DNA of 64,000 bases, taken from assembly GCF_004854025.1 (NCBI RefSeq), contig NZ_STGM01000004.1, positions 294,972 through 358,971 on the forward strand. The letters run 5' to 3'. The notes beneath the pieces were generated by a model. The model searched no databases, had not been told where the DNA came from, and saw only the letters and a list, made by a program, of their open reading frames with translations. Position numbers and translations under genes: made by a program. Positions 31,239-40,669 of the stretch are shown here, piece by piece (positions within the stretch are counted from its first letter, which is position 1; each line of letters starts with the position of its first letter). This DNA is from Microbacterium hydrothermale (GTDB taxonomy: Bacteria > Actinomycetota > Actinomycetes > Actinomycetales > Microbacteriaceae).

Positions 31239-32225
31239 CCGCGCGGCGCCGCCGAAGAATTCCACGCCCAGATCCGGGTGATCGACGAACACGCCGTCCA
31301 GCCCGGCGTCGCGCAGCACTCCCCATTCGCGGCGGTAGTCGCCGAGCGCCGCTCTGCCGCCGCCCCGACGGTAGGCCGGAAGCAGGAAGGCGTTCTCGGG
31401 ACGACACGTCCAGGTGAACACCCGCAGTCCGCGCTCCTGCGCCGCACCGACGAACCCGGCCGGCCCTTTCGACCGTCCCCACCGGTCGGGGGCGAGCACG
31501 AGGCGCTTGTCGGGACTGATCCCCTCGACCTCGTCGGCGAGCGCGTCCAAGCCGGCCGCCGTGAGCATCGACGCGTACGTCCGCGCCTCGGACCCGTCGC
31601 GTTCGCGCAGATCCCACGGCGCCCCGTCTGCCTCGATCAACTGGACCAGGGGAACGCGGATGCCGCGCTCTCGCAGCCTCGCGAGCACGAGGGGCTCGAA
31701 GGATTCGATGACGAGGGCGTCGACGGCATCCGCCCATCCGCTCTCGCGCAGTTCGGCGGCGACGAGCTCGGCCATGTCGAAGCCCCGGCGCGCGAAGGCG
31801 GCGGCGTGCTTGATCTCGAGCACGACGCCGATCCCGGCCTCCCGCGCGAGGTCGAGCACGTCGCGCAGGCGCAGCACCGGTTCGGTGTCGTCGTGCGCGG
31901 CGCTGCCGGGCCGGATGGCGGGGATCCGTTCGCGACAGCGCAGGGTCTGCAGCTCCGCCCACGTGAAGTCCTCGGTGAACCAGCCGGTCAGCTCCTCGCC
32001 GTCGACGACCCTCGACGTGCGCCGATCCGCGAAGGCGGGGCGCGTCGAGACGTCGGTGGTACCGGAGATCTCGTTCTCGTGGCGCACCACGAGCACGCCG
32101 TCCTTCGAGGGCACGACGTCGGGTTCGACGGCATCCACCCCCGCAGCGATCGCCCGCTGATAGGAGGAGCGGGAGTGCTCGGGGAGGTATCCGGGAGCTC
32201 CGCGATGACCGATGACGACAGGCAC
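31230..32225 (-). CDS. Glycerophosphodiester phosphodiesterase family protein
   Basis: A 331-residue GDPD-fold enzyme that hydrolyses glycerophosphodiesters to glycerol-3-phosphate and an alcohol. Catalytic landmarks are VIGHRGAPGYLPEHS (His and Arg, near residue 6), then AVEPDVVPSKDGVLVVRHEN (metal-binding Glu and Asp, catalytic His) and VLEIKHAAAF. No signal peptide is seen, so it acts in the cytoplasm. The GTG at 32225 is preferred because TACCGT ends six bases upstream; a longer frame begins at GTG 32255. Confidence 0.9.
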   Translation of the reverse strand: MPVVIGHRGAPGYLPEHSRSSYQRAIAAGVDAVEPDVVPSKDGVLVVRHENEISGTTDVSTRPAFADRRTSRVVDGEELTGWFTEDFTWAELQTLRCRERIPAIRPGSAAHDDTEPVLRLRDVLDLAREAGIGVVLEIKHAAAFARRGFDMAELVAAELRESGWADAVDALVIESFEPLVLARLRERGIRVPLVQLIEADGAPWDLRERDGSEARTYASMLTAAGLDALADEVEGISPDKRLVLAPDRWGRSKGPAGFVGAAQERGLRVFTWTCRPENAFLLPAYRRGGGRAALGDYRREWGVLRDAGLDGVFVDHPDLGVEFFGGAARNS

Positions 32226-32231
32226 CCCGTC

Positions 32232-32237
32232 ACGGTA
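32232..32237 (-). promoter_or_regulatory. Probable -10 of leaderless GDPD gene
   Basis: TACCGT on the minus strand, six bases before the GTG at 32225. Confidence 0.45.
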
Positions 32238-32367
32238 GCGACGGCGGGTGAACACGAGGTCCGCTCAAAGCAGAATCCCAGTCAGCACAAGGAATCCGGC
32301 GGCCCTCTCGGCTAGTGTTGTCTGACAGCACGGTGCTGTGATCACCATCTTTGGAGTGTGAGTTCCC

Positions 32368-33240
32368 GTGGCCCTCAACAACCCGGCATTCAACAACCCG
32401 GCGTTCCAGGACCCTCGAGCCGGTGGCGCTCAGACGCGCTACAGCCCGCCCCCGGCCGTCGACCCCGCCGCCGCCGCGACGATCGAAGGCGCCTACGCCG
32501 CCCCGTCGGCCAGCGCCGTCGACACCGGCCGCATGACGGTGGAGGACACCGTCATGAAGACCCTGGCGCTCTTCGGCATCCTCGTCGTGACCGCCGTCGT
32601 CGGCTGGATCTGGTCGATGGCCGGCGTCAGCGCCGCCAACCCGAACCCGAGCGCTGCCCCGATGATCGTCGGTGGCCTCGTCGGCTTCGTGCTGGCCATG
32701 GTCGCGACGTTCAAGAAGAAGCCCTCCGTTCCCGTCTTCGTCGCCTACGCGGCGTTCGAGGGTCTGTTCGTCGGCGGAATCTCGGCGTTCTTCGAGTTCA
32801 TCTTCCCGGGCATCGTCTTGCAGGCGACGCTCGGCACCCTGTCGGTCGTCGGCGTGACCCTCGCCCTGTTCGCGAGCGGCAAGATCCGCGCCTCGGCCCG
32901 CGCCACCAAGATCTTCCTGATCGCGATGGTCGGCTACCTCGTGTTCAGCCTGGTCAACCTCGGCCTCATGCTGTTCAACGTCCCGATCGCCGGCGGCGCG
33001 TTCGGTCTGCGCAGCGGCATCGAGATCTTCGGCATCCCGCTCGGCGTCATCATCGGCGTGTTCGTGGTCATCATGGCCGCCTACTCGCTGGTGCTCGATT
33101 TCGACCAGATCCAGCGCGGCGTCCGCAACGGCGCCGCCCGCGTCTACGGCTGGGTCGGCGCCTTCGGCATCATGGTCACCGTCGTGTGGCTGTACGTCGA
33201 GATCCTGCGCCTCATCGCCATCGTGCGCGGCAACAACTGA
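32368..33240 (+). CDS. Bax inhibitor-1/YccA family membrane protein
   Basis: The 290-residue protein has a Pro/Ala/Asn-rich cytoplasmic N-terminus (ALNNPAFNNPAFQDPRAGG) and then seven membrane segments of the TMBIM/Bax inhibitor-1 fold, starting with TLALFGILVVTAVVGW. The C-terminal VLDFDQIQRGVRNGA holds the conserved Asp region that forms the pH-sensitive di-aspartyl site in BsYetJ-type calcium leak channels. The role in actinobacteria is not settled. GTG start with GGAG upstream, so this gene is leadered. A strong terminator follows. Confidence 0.91.
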   Translation: MALNNPAFNNPAFQDPRAGGAQTRYSPPPAVDPAAAATIEGAYAAPSASAVDTGRMTVEDTVMKTLALFGILVVTAVVGWIWSMAGVSAANPNPSAAPMIVGGLVGFVLAMVATFKKKPSVPVFVAYAAFEGLFVGGISAFFEFIFPGIVLQATLGTLSVVGVTLALFASGKIRASARATKIFLIAMVGYLVFSLVNLGLMLFNVPIAGGAFGLRSGIEIFGIPLGVIIGVFVVIMAAYSLVLDFDQIQRGVRNGAARVYGWVGAFGIMVTVVWLYVEILRLIAIVRGNN

Positions 33241-33254
33241 CGCACGCGCGTCGA

Positions 33255-33288
33255 ACGAAGGGCCGTCCCGTCCGGGGCGGCCCTTCGT
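33255..33288 (+). terminator. Rho-independent-type terminator after Bax inhibitor-1 gene
   Basis: ACGAAGGGCCGTCCC pairs with GGGGCGGCCCTTCGT across a short loop, with a CGTTCT tail. It begins 15 bases past the stop. Confidence 0.75.
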
Positions 33289-33296
33289 CGTTCTCC

Positions 33297-33430
33297 GCCC
33301 CGCAGCGCCCTGCCCCGCACCGCCCCGCCCCGCGCCGCCCTGCCCCGCACCGTCCCGCGTCCCCGCCTCGCACCCCGTGCCGCACCGGCGACCCTCCGCC
33401 GCAACGGCGACCCTGCCCCGCACCCACGCC
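33297..33430. repeat. C-rich low-complexity tract
   Basis: Irregular runs of CCGCCCCG and CTGCCCCGCACC fill the gap before the second polymerase gene. No coding potential is evident. Confidence 0.55.
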
Positions 33431-33469
33431 CCCGCCCGCAAGGGGCCCCCACCCCGGATGCCGCGACGC

Positions 33470-33475
33470 TAGCCT
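33470..33475 (+). promoter_or_regulatory. Probable -10 of leaderless polymerase gene
   Basis: TAGCCT ends six bases before the ATG at 33482. Confidence 0.45.
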
Positions 33476-33481
33476 CCCGGC

Positions 33482-34711
33482 ATGAGCCCCGCGAAGACTC
33501 CCCCCGAGATCCTCGACGTCGACGGCCACGAGGTGCGCGTCACCAGCCCCGACCGCGTCGTCTTCCCCGAGCCGGGCCTGACCAAGCTCGACCTCGTGCG
33601 CTACTACCTCGCCGTCGCCGACGGGGCGCTGCGCGGAGCGGGCGGTCGCCCCATGGTCCTCAAGCGCTTCTCGAAGGGCCTCGATCAGGAGCCGTTCTTC
33701 CAGAAGCGCGTGCCCGAGAACCACCCCGCCTTCATCGACACCGCGACGCTGCGCTACGCCTCCGGCACGTCGGCCGAAGAGGCGGTGATCCGGGATGCCG
33801 CGGGCCTGGCCTGGATCGTCAACCTCGGCTGCCTCGACCTCAACCCGCACCCCGTGCGCGCGGAAGACCTCGACCATCCCGATGAGCTGCGCGTCGACCT
33901 CGACCCGATGCCGGGGGTCGACTGGGCGCAGATCGTCGACGTCGCGTTCATCGCCCGCGAGGTGCTCGAGGACCACGGTCTCGTCGGGTGGCCGAAGACG
34001 TCGGGCTCGCGGGGCCTGCACATCCTCGTGCGCATCCGTCCCGAGTGGGAGTACGCCGACGTGCGCCTGGCCGCCGAGACGCTCGCGCGCGAGGTCGAGA
34101 ACCGCGCCCCGGGCCTCGCGACGGCCCGCTGGTGGAAGGAGGAGCGCGGCGAGAGCGTGTTCGTCGACTTCAACCAGAACGCCAAGGACCGCACGGTCGC
34201 CTCGGCCTACTCGATCCGCGCCCTGCCCGACGCCCGCGTCTCGACCCCGCTCACGTGGGACGAGCTGCGCTCGCGCCGCCCCGCGGAGTTCACCGTGCTC
34301 ACCGTGCCCGAGAGGTTCGCCTCGATCGGCGACCCGCACGTCGGGATCGACGACGCCGCGGGATCCCTCGACGCCCTCCTCGCCCTGGCGGCGGAGCTCG
34401 GACCGGCCGAGAAGCCGCCGCGGGGTTCCGACGGCTCGGGCCGCCGCGCCTCGACGATGCCCCTTATCGAGGTCGCCCGCACGAAGACGAAGCCCGAGGC
34501 CCTCGACGCCCTCGAGACATGGAAGGCGCGGCATCCCGAGGCCGCGGCCGCCCTGCATCCGGCCGACGTCCTGGTCGACGGCATGCGCGGCTCGAGTTCG
34601 CTCTGGTACCGCGTGCGCGTGAATCTGCAGCACGTCCCGGATGCCGCGCGCCCCGCGCAGGAGGAGTTGATCGCCGACTACGACCCGTGGGCGGGGCGCT
34701 CCGGCTCCTGA
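33482..34711 (+). CDS. LigD-type DNA polymerase domain protein (second paralogue)
   Basis: A 409-residue stand-alone polymerase/primase domain of the LigD family. The metal-binding motif is RVDLDPMPGVD near residue 138, followed by PKTSGSRGLHILVRIRP (catalytic His), WWKEERGESVFVDFNQNAKD and YSIRALPDARVSTPLTWDEL. It has a C-terminal extension absent from the 13-kb paralogue: LIEVARTKTKPEALDALETW and SSLWYRVRVNLQHVPDAARP. The two proteins are clear paralogues but divergent. The last 34 bp overlap a convergent TetR gene. Confidence 0.9.
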   Translation: MSPAKTPPEILDVDGHEVRVTSPDRVVFPEPGLTKLDLVRYYLAVADGALRGAGGRPMVLKRFSKGLDQEPFFQKRVPENHPAFIDTATLRYASGTSAEEAVIRDAAGLAWIVNLGCLDLNPHPVRAEDLDHPDELRVDLDPMPGVDWAQIVDVAFIAREVLEDHGLVGWPKTSGSRGLHILVRIRPEWEYADVRLAAETLAREVENRAPGLATARWWKEERGESVFVDFNQNAKDRTVASAYSIRALPDARVSTPLTWDELRSRRPAEFTVLTVPERFASIGDPHVGIDDAAGSLDALLALAAELGPAEKPPRGSDGSGRRASTMPLIEVARTKTKPEALDALETWKARHPEAAAALHPADVLVDGMRGSSSLWYRVRVNLQHVPDAARPAQEELIADYDPWAGRSGS

Positions 34712-35235
34712 GCGGTCCGCAGGGATCCCACCAGGTGCGTGATCCCGTAGCTATAGGCCTCGTCGAGATCACCGCCGAGACGGAAGGCCCCGGCGAGCTC
34801 CATCGTGACGAAGCCCGTCGCCCAGGCCGTGAGCAGGCGCGCCGCGTCGAGAGCGTGGGCCGGGCCCACGACGGCCTCGGTCACGCGCAGCACCGGCGCG
34901 CTCGTGGCGGCGAGCCGGTCGGCATCCACCAGGCTCGTGAACAGCAGGCGGAAGGCCTCGGGCCGTTCGCGCCCGAAGCGTCGGAACGCGAGGAGCGCGT
35001 CGTCGAGGCGCCCGGATGCCGCCTCGAGCCGGCGCGTGAGGTCGTCGGCGGCCTGCTCGCCCACCAGGCGCAGCAGGGTGTCACGGTCGCGGACGCGCTT
35101 GTACAGCGAGGGCGCCTTGACGCCGACCGCGTTCGCCACGGCCTGCATCGTCACGGCGGCGGGCCCGCCGTCTTCGAGCAGGCGGACGGCGGCGCCGATG
35201 ATCTGCGCAGTCGACGTTCTTTCCGGTGTCGGCAT
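34678..35235 (-). CDS. TetR family transcriptional regulator
   Basis: A 185-residue TetR repressor: N-terminal helix-turn-helix IIGAAVRLLEDGGPAAVTMQ, then AVANAVGVKAPSLYKRVRDR (residues 12-50), and a C-terminal domain of the WHG type with FRRFGRERPEAFRLLF and TAWATGFVTMELAGAF. It is divergent from an MBL-fold hydrolase, and a long inverted repeat lies between them, so it most likely represses that neighbour and itself. The ligand is unknown. Confidence 0.91.
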   Translation of the reverse strand: MPTPERTSTAQIIGAAVRLLEDGGPAAVTMQAVANAVGVKAPSLYKRVRDRDTLLRLVGEQAADDLTRRLEAASGRLDDALLAFRRFGRERPEAFRLLFTSLVDADRLAATSAPVLRVTEAVVGPAHALDAARLLTAWATGFVTMELAGAFRLGGDLDEAYSYGITHLVGSLRTAQEPERPAHGS

Positions 35236-35246
35236 GATCCCTCCCC

Positions 35247-35289
35247 ATGGCTACGTAAATAAGCTATCATGGCTAACGTTCGTAGCCAT
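35247..35289. promoter_or_regulatory. Operator region between tetR and MBL gene
   Basis: ATGGCTACG (35247-35255) and CGTAGCCAT (35281-35289) are perfect inverted arms. A shorter palindrome GGCTAACGTTCGTAGCC lies inside at 35271-35287. Probable TetR binding sites. Confidence 0.7.
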
Positions 35290-35305
35290 CAGTCAGGAGA
35301 ATTCC

Positions 35306-36019
35306 ATGCAACTCGGCCCCGCGCTCCACCGCATCGGCAACGACATCGTCGCCGCATATCTCATCGTCCAGCCGGAGGGCATCACGCTCGTCGACGCCGG
35401 GCTTCCCGGCATGTACGCCGATCTCCGCCGCGAACTGGATGCCATCGGCCGCTCGCTCGACGACATCCGCGGGGTGGTCCTCACCCACGGCGACAGCGAT
35501 CACGTCGGTTTCGCGGAGCGCCTGCGTCGCGAGAAAGGCGTCCCCGTCTTCGTGCACGCGGCCGACGCGGACCGCGCCCGCGGCGGCGACAAGCCCAAGA
35601 CGCCGATGGGACCGATGCGCCTCGGTCCCCTGCTCGGCTTCGCCGCCTTCGGCATCCGCAAGGGCATGCGGCCGCAGTGGCTGACCGAGGTCGTCGTCCT
35701 CGACGGCGACTCGACGCTCGACCTGCCCGGCGCACCCCGGGTGATCTCGATGCCCGGGCACTCCCCGGGCAGCATCGCCGTCTTCTCGCCCGCGGTGCGA
35801 GCCGTGTTCGTCGGGGATGCACTGACGACCCGGCACGTGCTCACCGGCCGCACGGGCCCCGGACCGGCGCCCTTCACCGACGACCCGTCCGCGGCGATCG
35901 CCTCGCTGGCGCACATCGCGGATCTGGATGCCGACTGGGTGCTCCCCGGCCACGGACCGGCGTTCCACGGCTCCCCCGCGGCCGCCGTCCGCGCCGTGCG
36001 GGAGGCCGCGCGCGCCTGA
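35306..36019 (+). CDS. MBL-fold metallo-hydrolase
   Basis: A 237-residue metallo-beta-lactamase-fold hydrolase. Metal motifs: VVLTHGDSDHVG (HxDxDH variant of HxHxDH; the second His is Asp), MPGHSPGSIAVF, VFVGDALTTR and LPGHGPAF. Family members cleave lactones, thioesters or phosphodiesters. The unusual first motif recurs in some subgroups and may alter the metal centre. AGGAGA stands before the ATG, so it is leadered. It is controlled in all likelihood by the divergent TetR protein. Confidence 0.9.
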   Translation: MQLGPALHRIGNDIVAAYLIVQPEGITLVDAGLPGMYADLRRELDAIGRSLDDIRGVVLTHGDSDHVGFAERLRREKGVPVFVHAADADRARGGDKPKTPMGPMRLGPLLGFAAFGIRKGMRPQWLTEVVVLDGDSTLDLPGAPRVISMPGHSPGSIAVFSPAVRAVFVGDALTTRHVLTGRTGPGPAPFTDDPSAAIASLAHIADLDADWVLPGHGPAFHGSPAAAVRAVREAARA

Positions 36020-36021
36020 TC

Positions 36022-37389
36022 TCAGCGGCGGCGCGGCCTGCTCACCGCCTCGTCGCACGCGGCGGCGAGGGTCTGCATCGCGCGCACGGGGCTGAGGGTC
36101 GCCGCCGCGCTCACCGCCTCCGCCGAGAGTCGGCGTCGCATCGCGGCATCCGTCAGCACCTGAGAGAGGGCGGCGACCAGCGCGTCCTCGTCGCCGTCGG
36201 GAACCAGGATGCCGCCCCCCGCGGCCAGCATGTCGCGCGGGCCGTAGCGGATGTCGTAAGCGACCACGGGGGTTCCGTGCGCGAGCGCTTCGGCGAGAGC
36301 GAGCCCCTGCCCCTCGAAGGCCGAGGTCGTGAGGTACACCGCGGCGCGATCGAGTACGGCGCCGGCGTCGTTCGTGAGTCCCGGGAGAGTCACGGCCTCC
36401 CCCAGCCCGAGCTGGGCGACGAGGGCCTCGAGCTCACTCCGCTGGGCGCCGGCTCCCCAGAGCTCCAGGCGGGCCGCGGGCACCTCGGCGACGAGGCGGG
36501 CGAATGCCCGCACGGCCGCGGGAAGACGCTTGCCGGGGGCCAGACGCCCGAGCACCACGACGCGGCCGGCGTCGCGGTCGTCGGCGGGGACGACCGCCGC
36601 GGGAGCGCGGACGGCGTGCGGGGCGACGACATCGTTCGCCGCGTCGCCGAAGCGCTCGCGCACGTCGTCGCGCTGCTGCGCCGTCGGCCACAGCACCGCG
36701 TCGAAGCGCGGAGCGATCTCGAACCAGCGGGTCCAGAGCGCGTTCAGGGCCGCGTCGGGACGGTACGGGGCTTCGAGGTGGATCGTATGGACGGTGTGCA
36801 GGATCCTGACGTCGTCGTCCCCCCATCCGACGATGAGCTCTCCGAGCTGCCGCGACTCGCAGATGATCACGACGGGACGCGGATTCTTCTCTCGCAGCTG
36901 CGCCGTGAGGTGCGTGAGCCACGCGCGGTAGAGCGCTCCGAACCCGTCGATCACGCCGACGGAATCGCCCGCGGCATCCCTCACCACGATGGGGGCCGTC
37001 GTCAGGTGCCAATCGGGGTCGATCACGTTCGGAAGCGAGACCGCCCCCCCGGCGACGTCACGGTACTCGAGGGCCGGGTCGGCCCGCCCCTCGTGCGCCG
37101 ATGCGCGCAGCCAGTCCGCGGCTCCCCCGTCGGGGCCGAGGGCCTCGTCGAAGAGGTTGCGGAAGACCCCGGATGCCGCGGCCGCCCCCCGCTCGACGAA
37201 GGTCCGCCGGTGCGCGGCATGGGCGTCGGCGTCGCCCGGGTCGACGGTCAGCAGGAGGGGCGCCGCTCCGGCATCCGTCATCTGACGTGCCCGCGCGAGA
37301 GTGGAGATCGTATACCCGCCATCGAGATCGGGGATCAGCCTGCTCGAGAGGATGAGGTACCAGGCGTCGGGGAAGTCGGCGTCGCTCAC
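36022..37389 (-). CDS. Glycosyltransferase family 4-like protein
   Basis: A 455-residue GT-B glycosyltransferase. The C-terminal half carries the GT4 signature: VVLGRLAPGKRLPAAVRAFA, then LPGLTNDAGAVLDRAAVYLT and SAFEGQGLALAEALAHGTPV (the E-x7-E donor-binding motif). The N-terminal half (WYLILSSRLIPDLDGGYTIS) resembles teichoic-acid or poly(glycerol phosphate) alpha-glucosyltransferases, suggesting transfer of a sugar to a wall polymer or lipid. GTG at 37389 follows a GAGAGGA region. It stands alone. Confidence 0.88.
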   Translation of the reverse strand: MSDADFPDAWYLILSSRLIPDLDGGYTISTLARARQMTDAGAAPLLLTVDPGDADAHAAHRRTFVERGAAAASGVFRNLFDEALGPDGGAADWLRASAHEGRADPALEYRDVAGGAVSLPNVIDPDWHLTTAPIVVRDAAGDSVGVIDGFGALYRAWLTHLTAQLREKNPRPVVIICESRQLGELIVGWGDDDVRILHTVHTIHLEAPYRPDAALNALWTRWFEIAPRFDAVLWPTAQQRDDVRERFGDAANDVVAPHAVRAPAAVVPADDRDAGRVVVLGRLAPGKRLPAAVRAFARLVAEVPAARLELWGAGAQRSELEALVAQLGLGEAVTLPGLTNDAGAVLDRAAVYLTTSAFEGQGLALAEALAHGTPVVAYDIRYGPRDMLAAGGGILVPDGDEDALVAALSQVLTDAAMRRRLSAEAVSAAATLSPVRAMQTLAAACDEAVSRPRRR

Positions 37390-37552
37390 GCCCCCATCCT
37401 CTCCCACCGGCGACCCTCGTCTCGCTGCCCCGCGCGCGCGGCCGTCTTCCGGTGTCGGGGCGCGATGCCGTGCCTTCAGCGGCTCGACCACGCAACACAT
37501 ACCTCTCGGCCGGGTCGGCGGAGCGCGCACGCCGCCGCGAGCGCGAGGCGAA

Positions 37553-37616
37553 GTGACACGCCCTCCTGAGTCGATCGGGGTAGGGGCCCCGCTATCGACT
37601 CAGGAGGGCGTGTCAC
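37553..37616. repeat. Perfect 23-bp inverted repeat (long hairpin)
   Basis: Arms at 37553-37575 and 37594-37616 are perfectly complementary over 23 bases, running from GTGACACG through CTCCTGAGTCGAT. The 18-base loop has its own CGGGG/CCCCG stem. It starts 46 bp beyond the guaA stop in a 273-bp gap. No T-run follows, so it may be a repeat element rather than a plain terminator. Confidence 0.85.
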
Positions 37617-37662
37617 GTAGCCGGGAGTCAGCAGCGACGTTCGTCGCGACCGACGGCCCGGC

Positions 37663-39239
<1,577 letters not shown>

Positions 39240-39243
<4 letters not shown>

Positions 39244-39761
39244 CGGGTGCCCTCCGGGGCGGAGACGGGAGCCGAGGCCTGGGCGGCCTCGCGCTCGGCG
39301 AGGTAGGCGCGCACGCCGCGGGCGGTGCGCACCTCGAGGATGAAGGAGAGGAACGGCACCACGCCACCGAGGGCGAGGAAGACGAACCGACGGAACGGCC
39401 ACCGCATGAGGCTCCAGACGCGGAAGCACGAGATGAGGTAGACGACGTAGAACCAGCCGTGCGCGACGAGGATCGCGAGCGACACGTTCACGCCGTCGCC
39501 CGTCGACAGGATCGAGCAGCCGTTGCCGCCGGGGACGAACAACGAGAACCACTGGCAGTCGGGGCCGGGAACGGCATCCGCGAACCACAGGAAGCCGCCG
39601 GACCCGCCGAGGAACAGCTCCACGTGAATGGGCGTGTACTTCAGGATCATCTCGGCGACCAGCAGGAGCAGGCCGACACCCGTGATGATGGAGCAGATCT
39701 GGTAGAACTTCAGGGCTCCGCGGATCGCCGGGAACGAGGCGAGCTTCGGGGCGCGGGGCAT
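39240..39761 (-). CDS. DUF3817 domain-containing membrane protein
   Basis: A 173-residue membrane protein. The DUF3817 region has about four membrane helices: [20 protein letters not shown] near the N-terminus, [20 protein letters not shown], and [20 protein letters not shown] near the end. The loop after helix 1 is long and carries two cysteines. Function unknown. MPRAPK at 39761 is chosen because TAGACT lies seven bases upstream; that hexamer contains the stop codon of the upstream SURF1 gene. GTGA overlap with guaA. Confidence 0.87.
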
Positions 39762-39768
39762 GGATGCC

Positions 39769-39774
39769 AGTCTA
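39769..39774 (-). promoter_or_regulatory. Probable -10 of leaderless DUF3817-guaA unit
   Basis: TAGACT on the minus strand, seven bases before the ATG at 39761. Its TAG is the SURF1 stop codon. Confidence 0.5.
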
Positions 39775-40656
39775 GTCGCGGGATTCCGCGGCATCCGCCG
39801 CGAGAGGCCGGGTCTGCTCGCCCTCGAGCTGTTCGTCTTCGAGGTCTTCGACCTCTTTCTCCCACGCGTCGCGCGCGAGGCGGTACCAGAGGTAGAGCGC
39901 GAAGCCGGCGAAGATCGCCCACTCGGCCGCGTAGAAGATGTTGAGCCAGTTCACGCGCGAACGCTCGTCGGGCGCGGGAGAGGCGATCGCGTCGAGCGGG
40001 CCGATGGCGGTCTGCGAGGCGATGTACTGCCGGTACACGCTGAGGTCGCCGGTGTCGTGCCACCGCCCGAGGAGCATGGCCGGTGACATCTTGACCAGCG
40101 TCTGCGGGTCCGCCCCGGCGGGCGGGACGGAGGGACCCTCGTCGGAGATCAGGCGCCCCGTCACCTCGACGACGGCGGTGGGATCGGCCTCGGCCTCCGC
40201 CTGCAATCGTGCGGCGGCCGCGTCGGCCTGACCGAGATCGCTGGTCCAGCCGGTCGCCACGGCGATCGACGTCGGTTCCGTCGTGCCCGCGACCCGCAGC
40301 TGCCCCGTGACCCAGTACCCCTCGACGTCGTCGTTGAAGCGCGACGACACGACGATGAAGTCGGATGCCACCCAGGTTCCGCTCACCTCGACCCGTTGTC
40401 CGACGAGGGGCTCGGGCAGGTAGTCACCGGGCTGGACGACGTCGGCGAGCGGACGCACGACCTCGGTCTGCCCGGGCTCGGGAGGCGAGGTGTCGACGGC
40501 GCGGCCGAGCTGCCACTGTCCGAGCCACGCGAGCACTCCAGCGATGACGAGCGAGAACGCCAGGAGCGCGATCCACCGCGGTCGCAGCATGACCTCCCGC
40601 AGGGTGGGCGGGAAGATCTGCGGCGGCGCGGAATCGGTCGCGGGGGTCGACGTCAT
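39772..40656 (-). CDS. SURF1 family cytochrome oxidase assembly protein
   Basis: A 294-residue membrane protein of the SURF1 family, which helps assemble haem-copper cytochrome oxidase. It has two membrane helices at the ends (WIALLAFSLVIAGVLAWLGQ and IFYAAEWAIFAGFALYLWYR) enclosing a large extracytoplasmic domain. The family motif GQWQLGRA follows helix 1, and the domain carries VATGWTSDL. The C-terminal tail is acidic and cytoplasmic. It follows guaB3 by 13 bp and is probably co-transcribed with it. Confidence 0.9.
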   Translation of the reverse strand: MTSTPATDSAPPQIFPPTLREVMLRPRWIALLAFSLVIAGVLAWLGQWQLGRAVDTSPPEPGQTEVVRPLADVVQPGDYLPEPLVGQRVEVSGTWVASDFIVVSSRFNDDVEGYWVTGQLRVAGTTEPTSIAVATGWTSDLGQADAAAARLQAEAEADPTAVVEVTGRLISDEGPSVPPAGADPQTLVKMSPAMLLGRWHDTGDLSVYRQYIASQTAIGPLDAIASPAPDERSRVNWLNIFYAAEWAIFAGFALYLWYRLARDAWEKEVEDLEDEQLEGEQTRPLAADAAESRD

Positions 40657-40669
40657 GCGGTCTCCGGCG

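Noticed and set aside
31030..31447. N-terminal extension of the renalase-like flavoprotein to 31447
   Set aside because: The FAD motif begins at residue 6 from the 31030 start, GAGG lies at the right distance, and the extension is Arg/Cys-rich with no domain and covers the intergenic repeat.
9450..34711. A Ku gene for the end-joining enzymes
   Set aside because: No frame in the window shows a Ku core domain.
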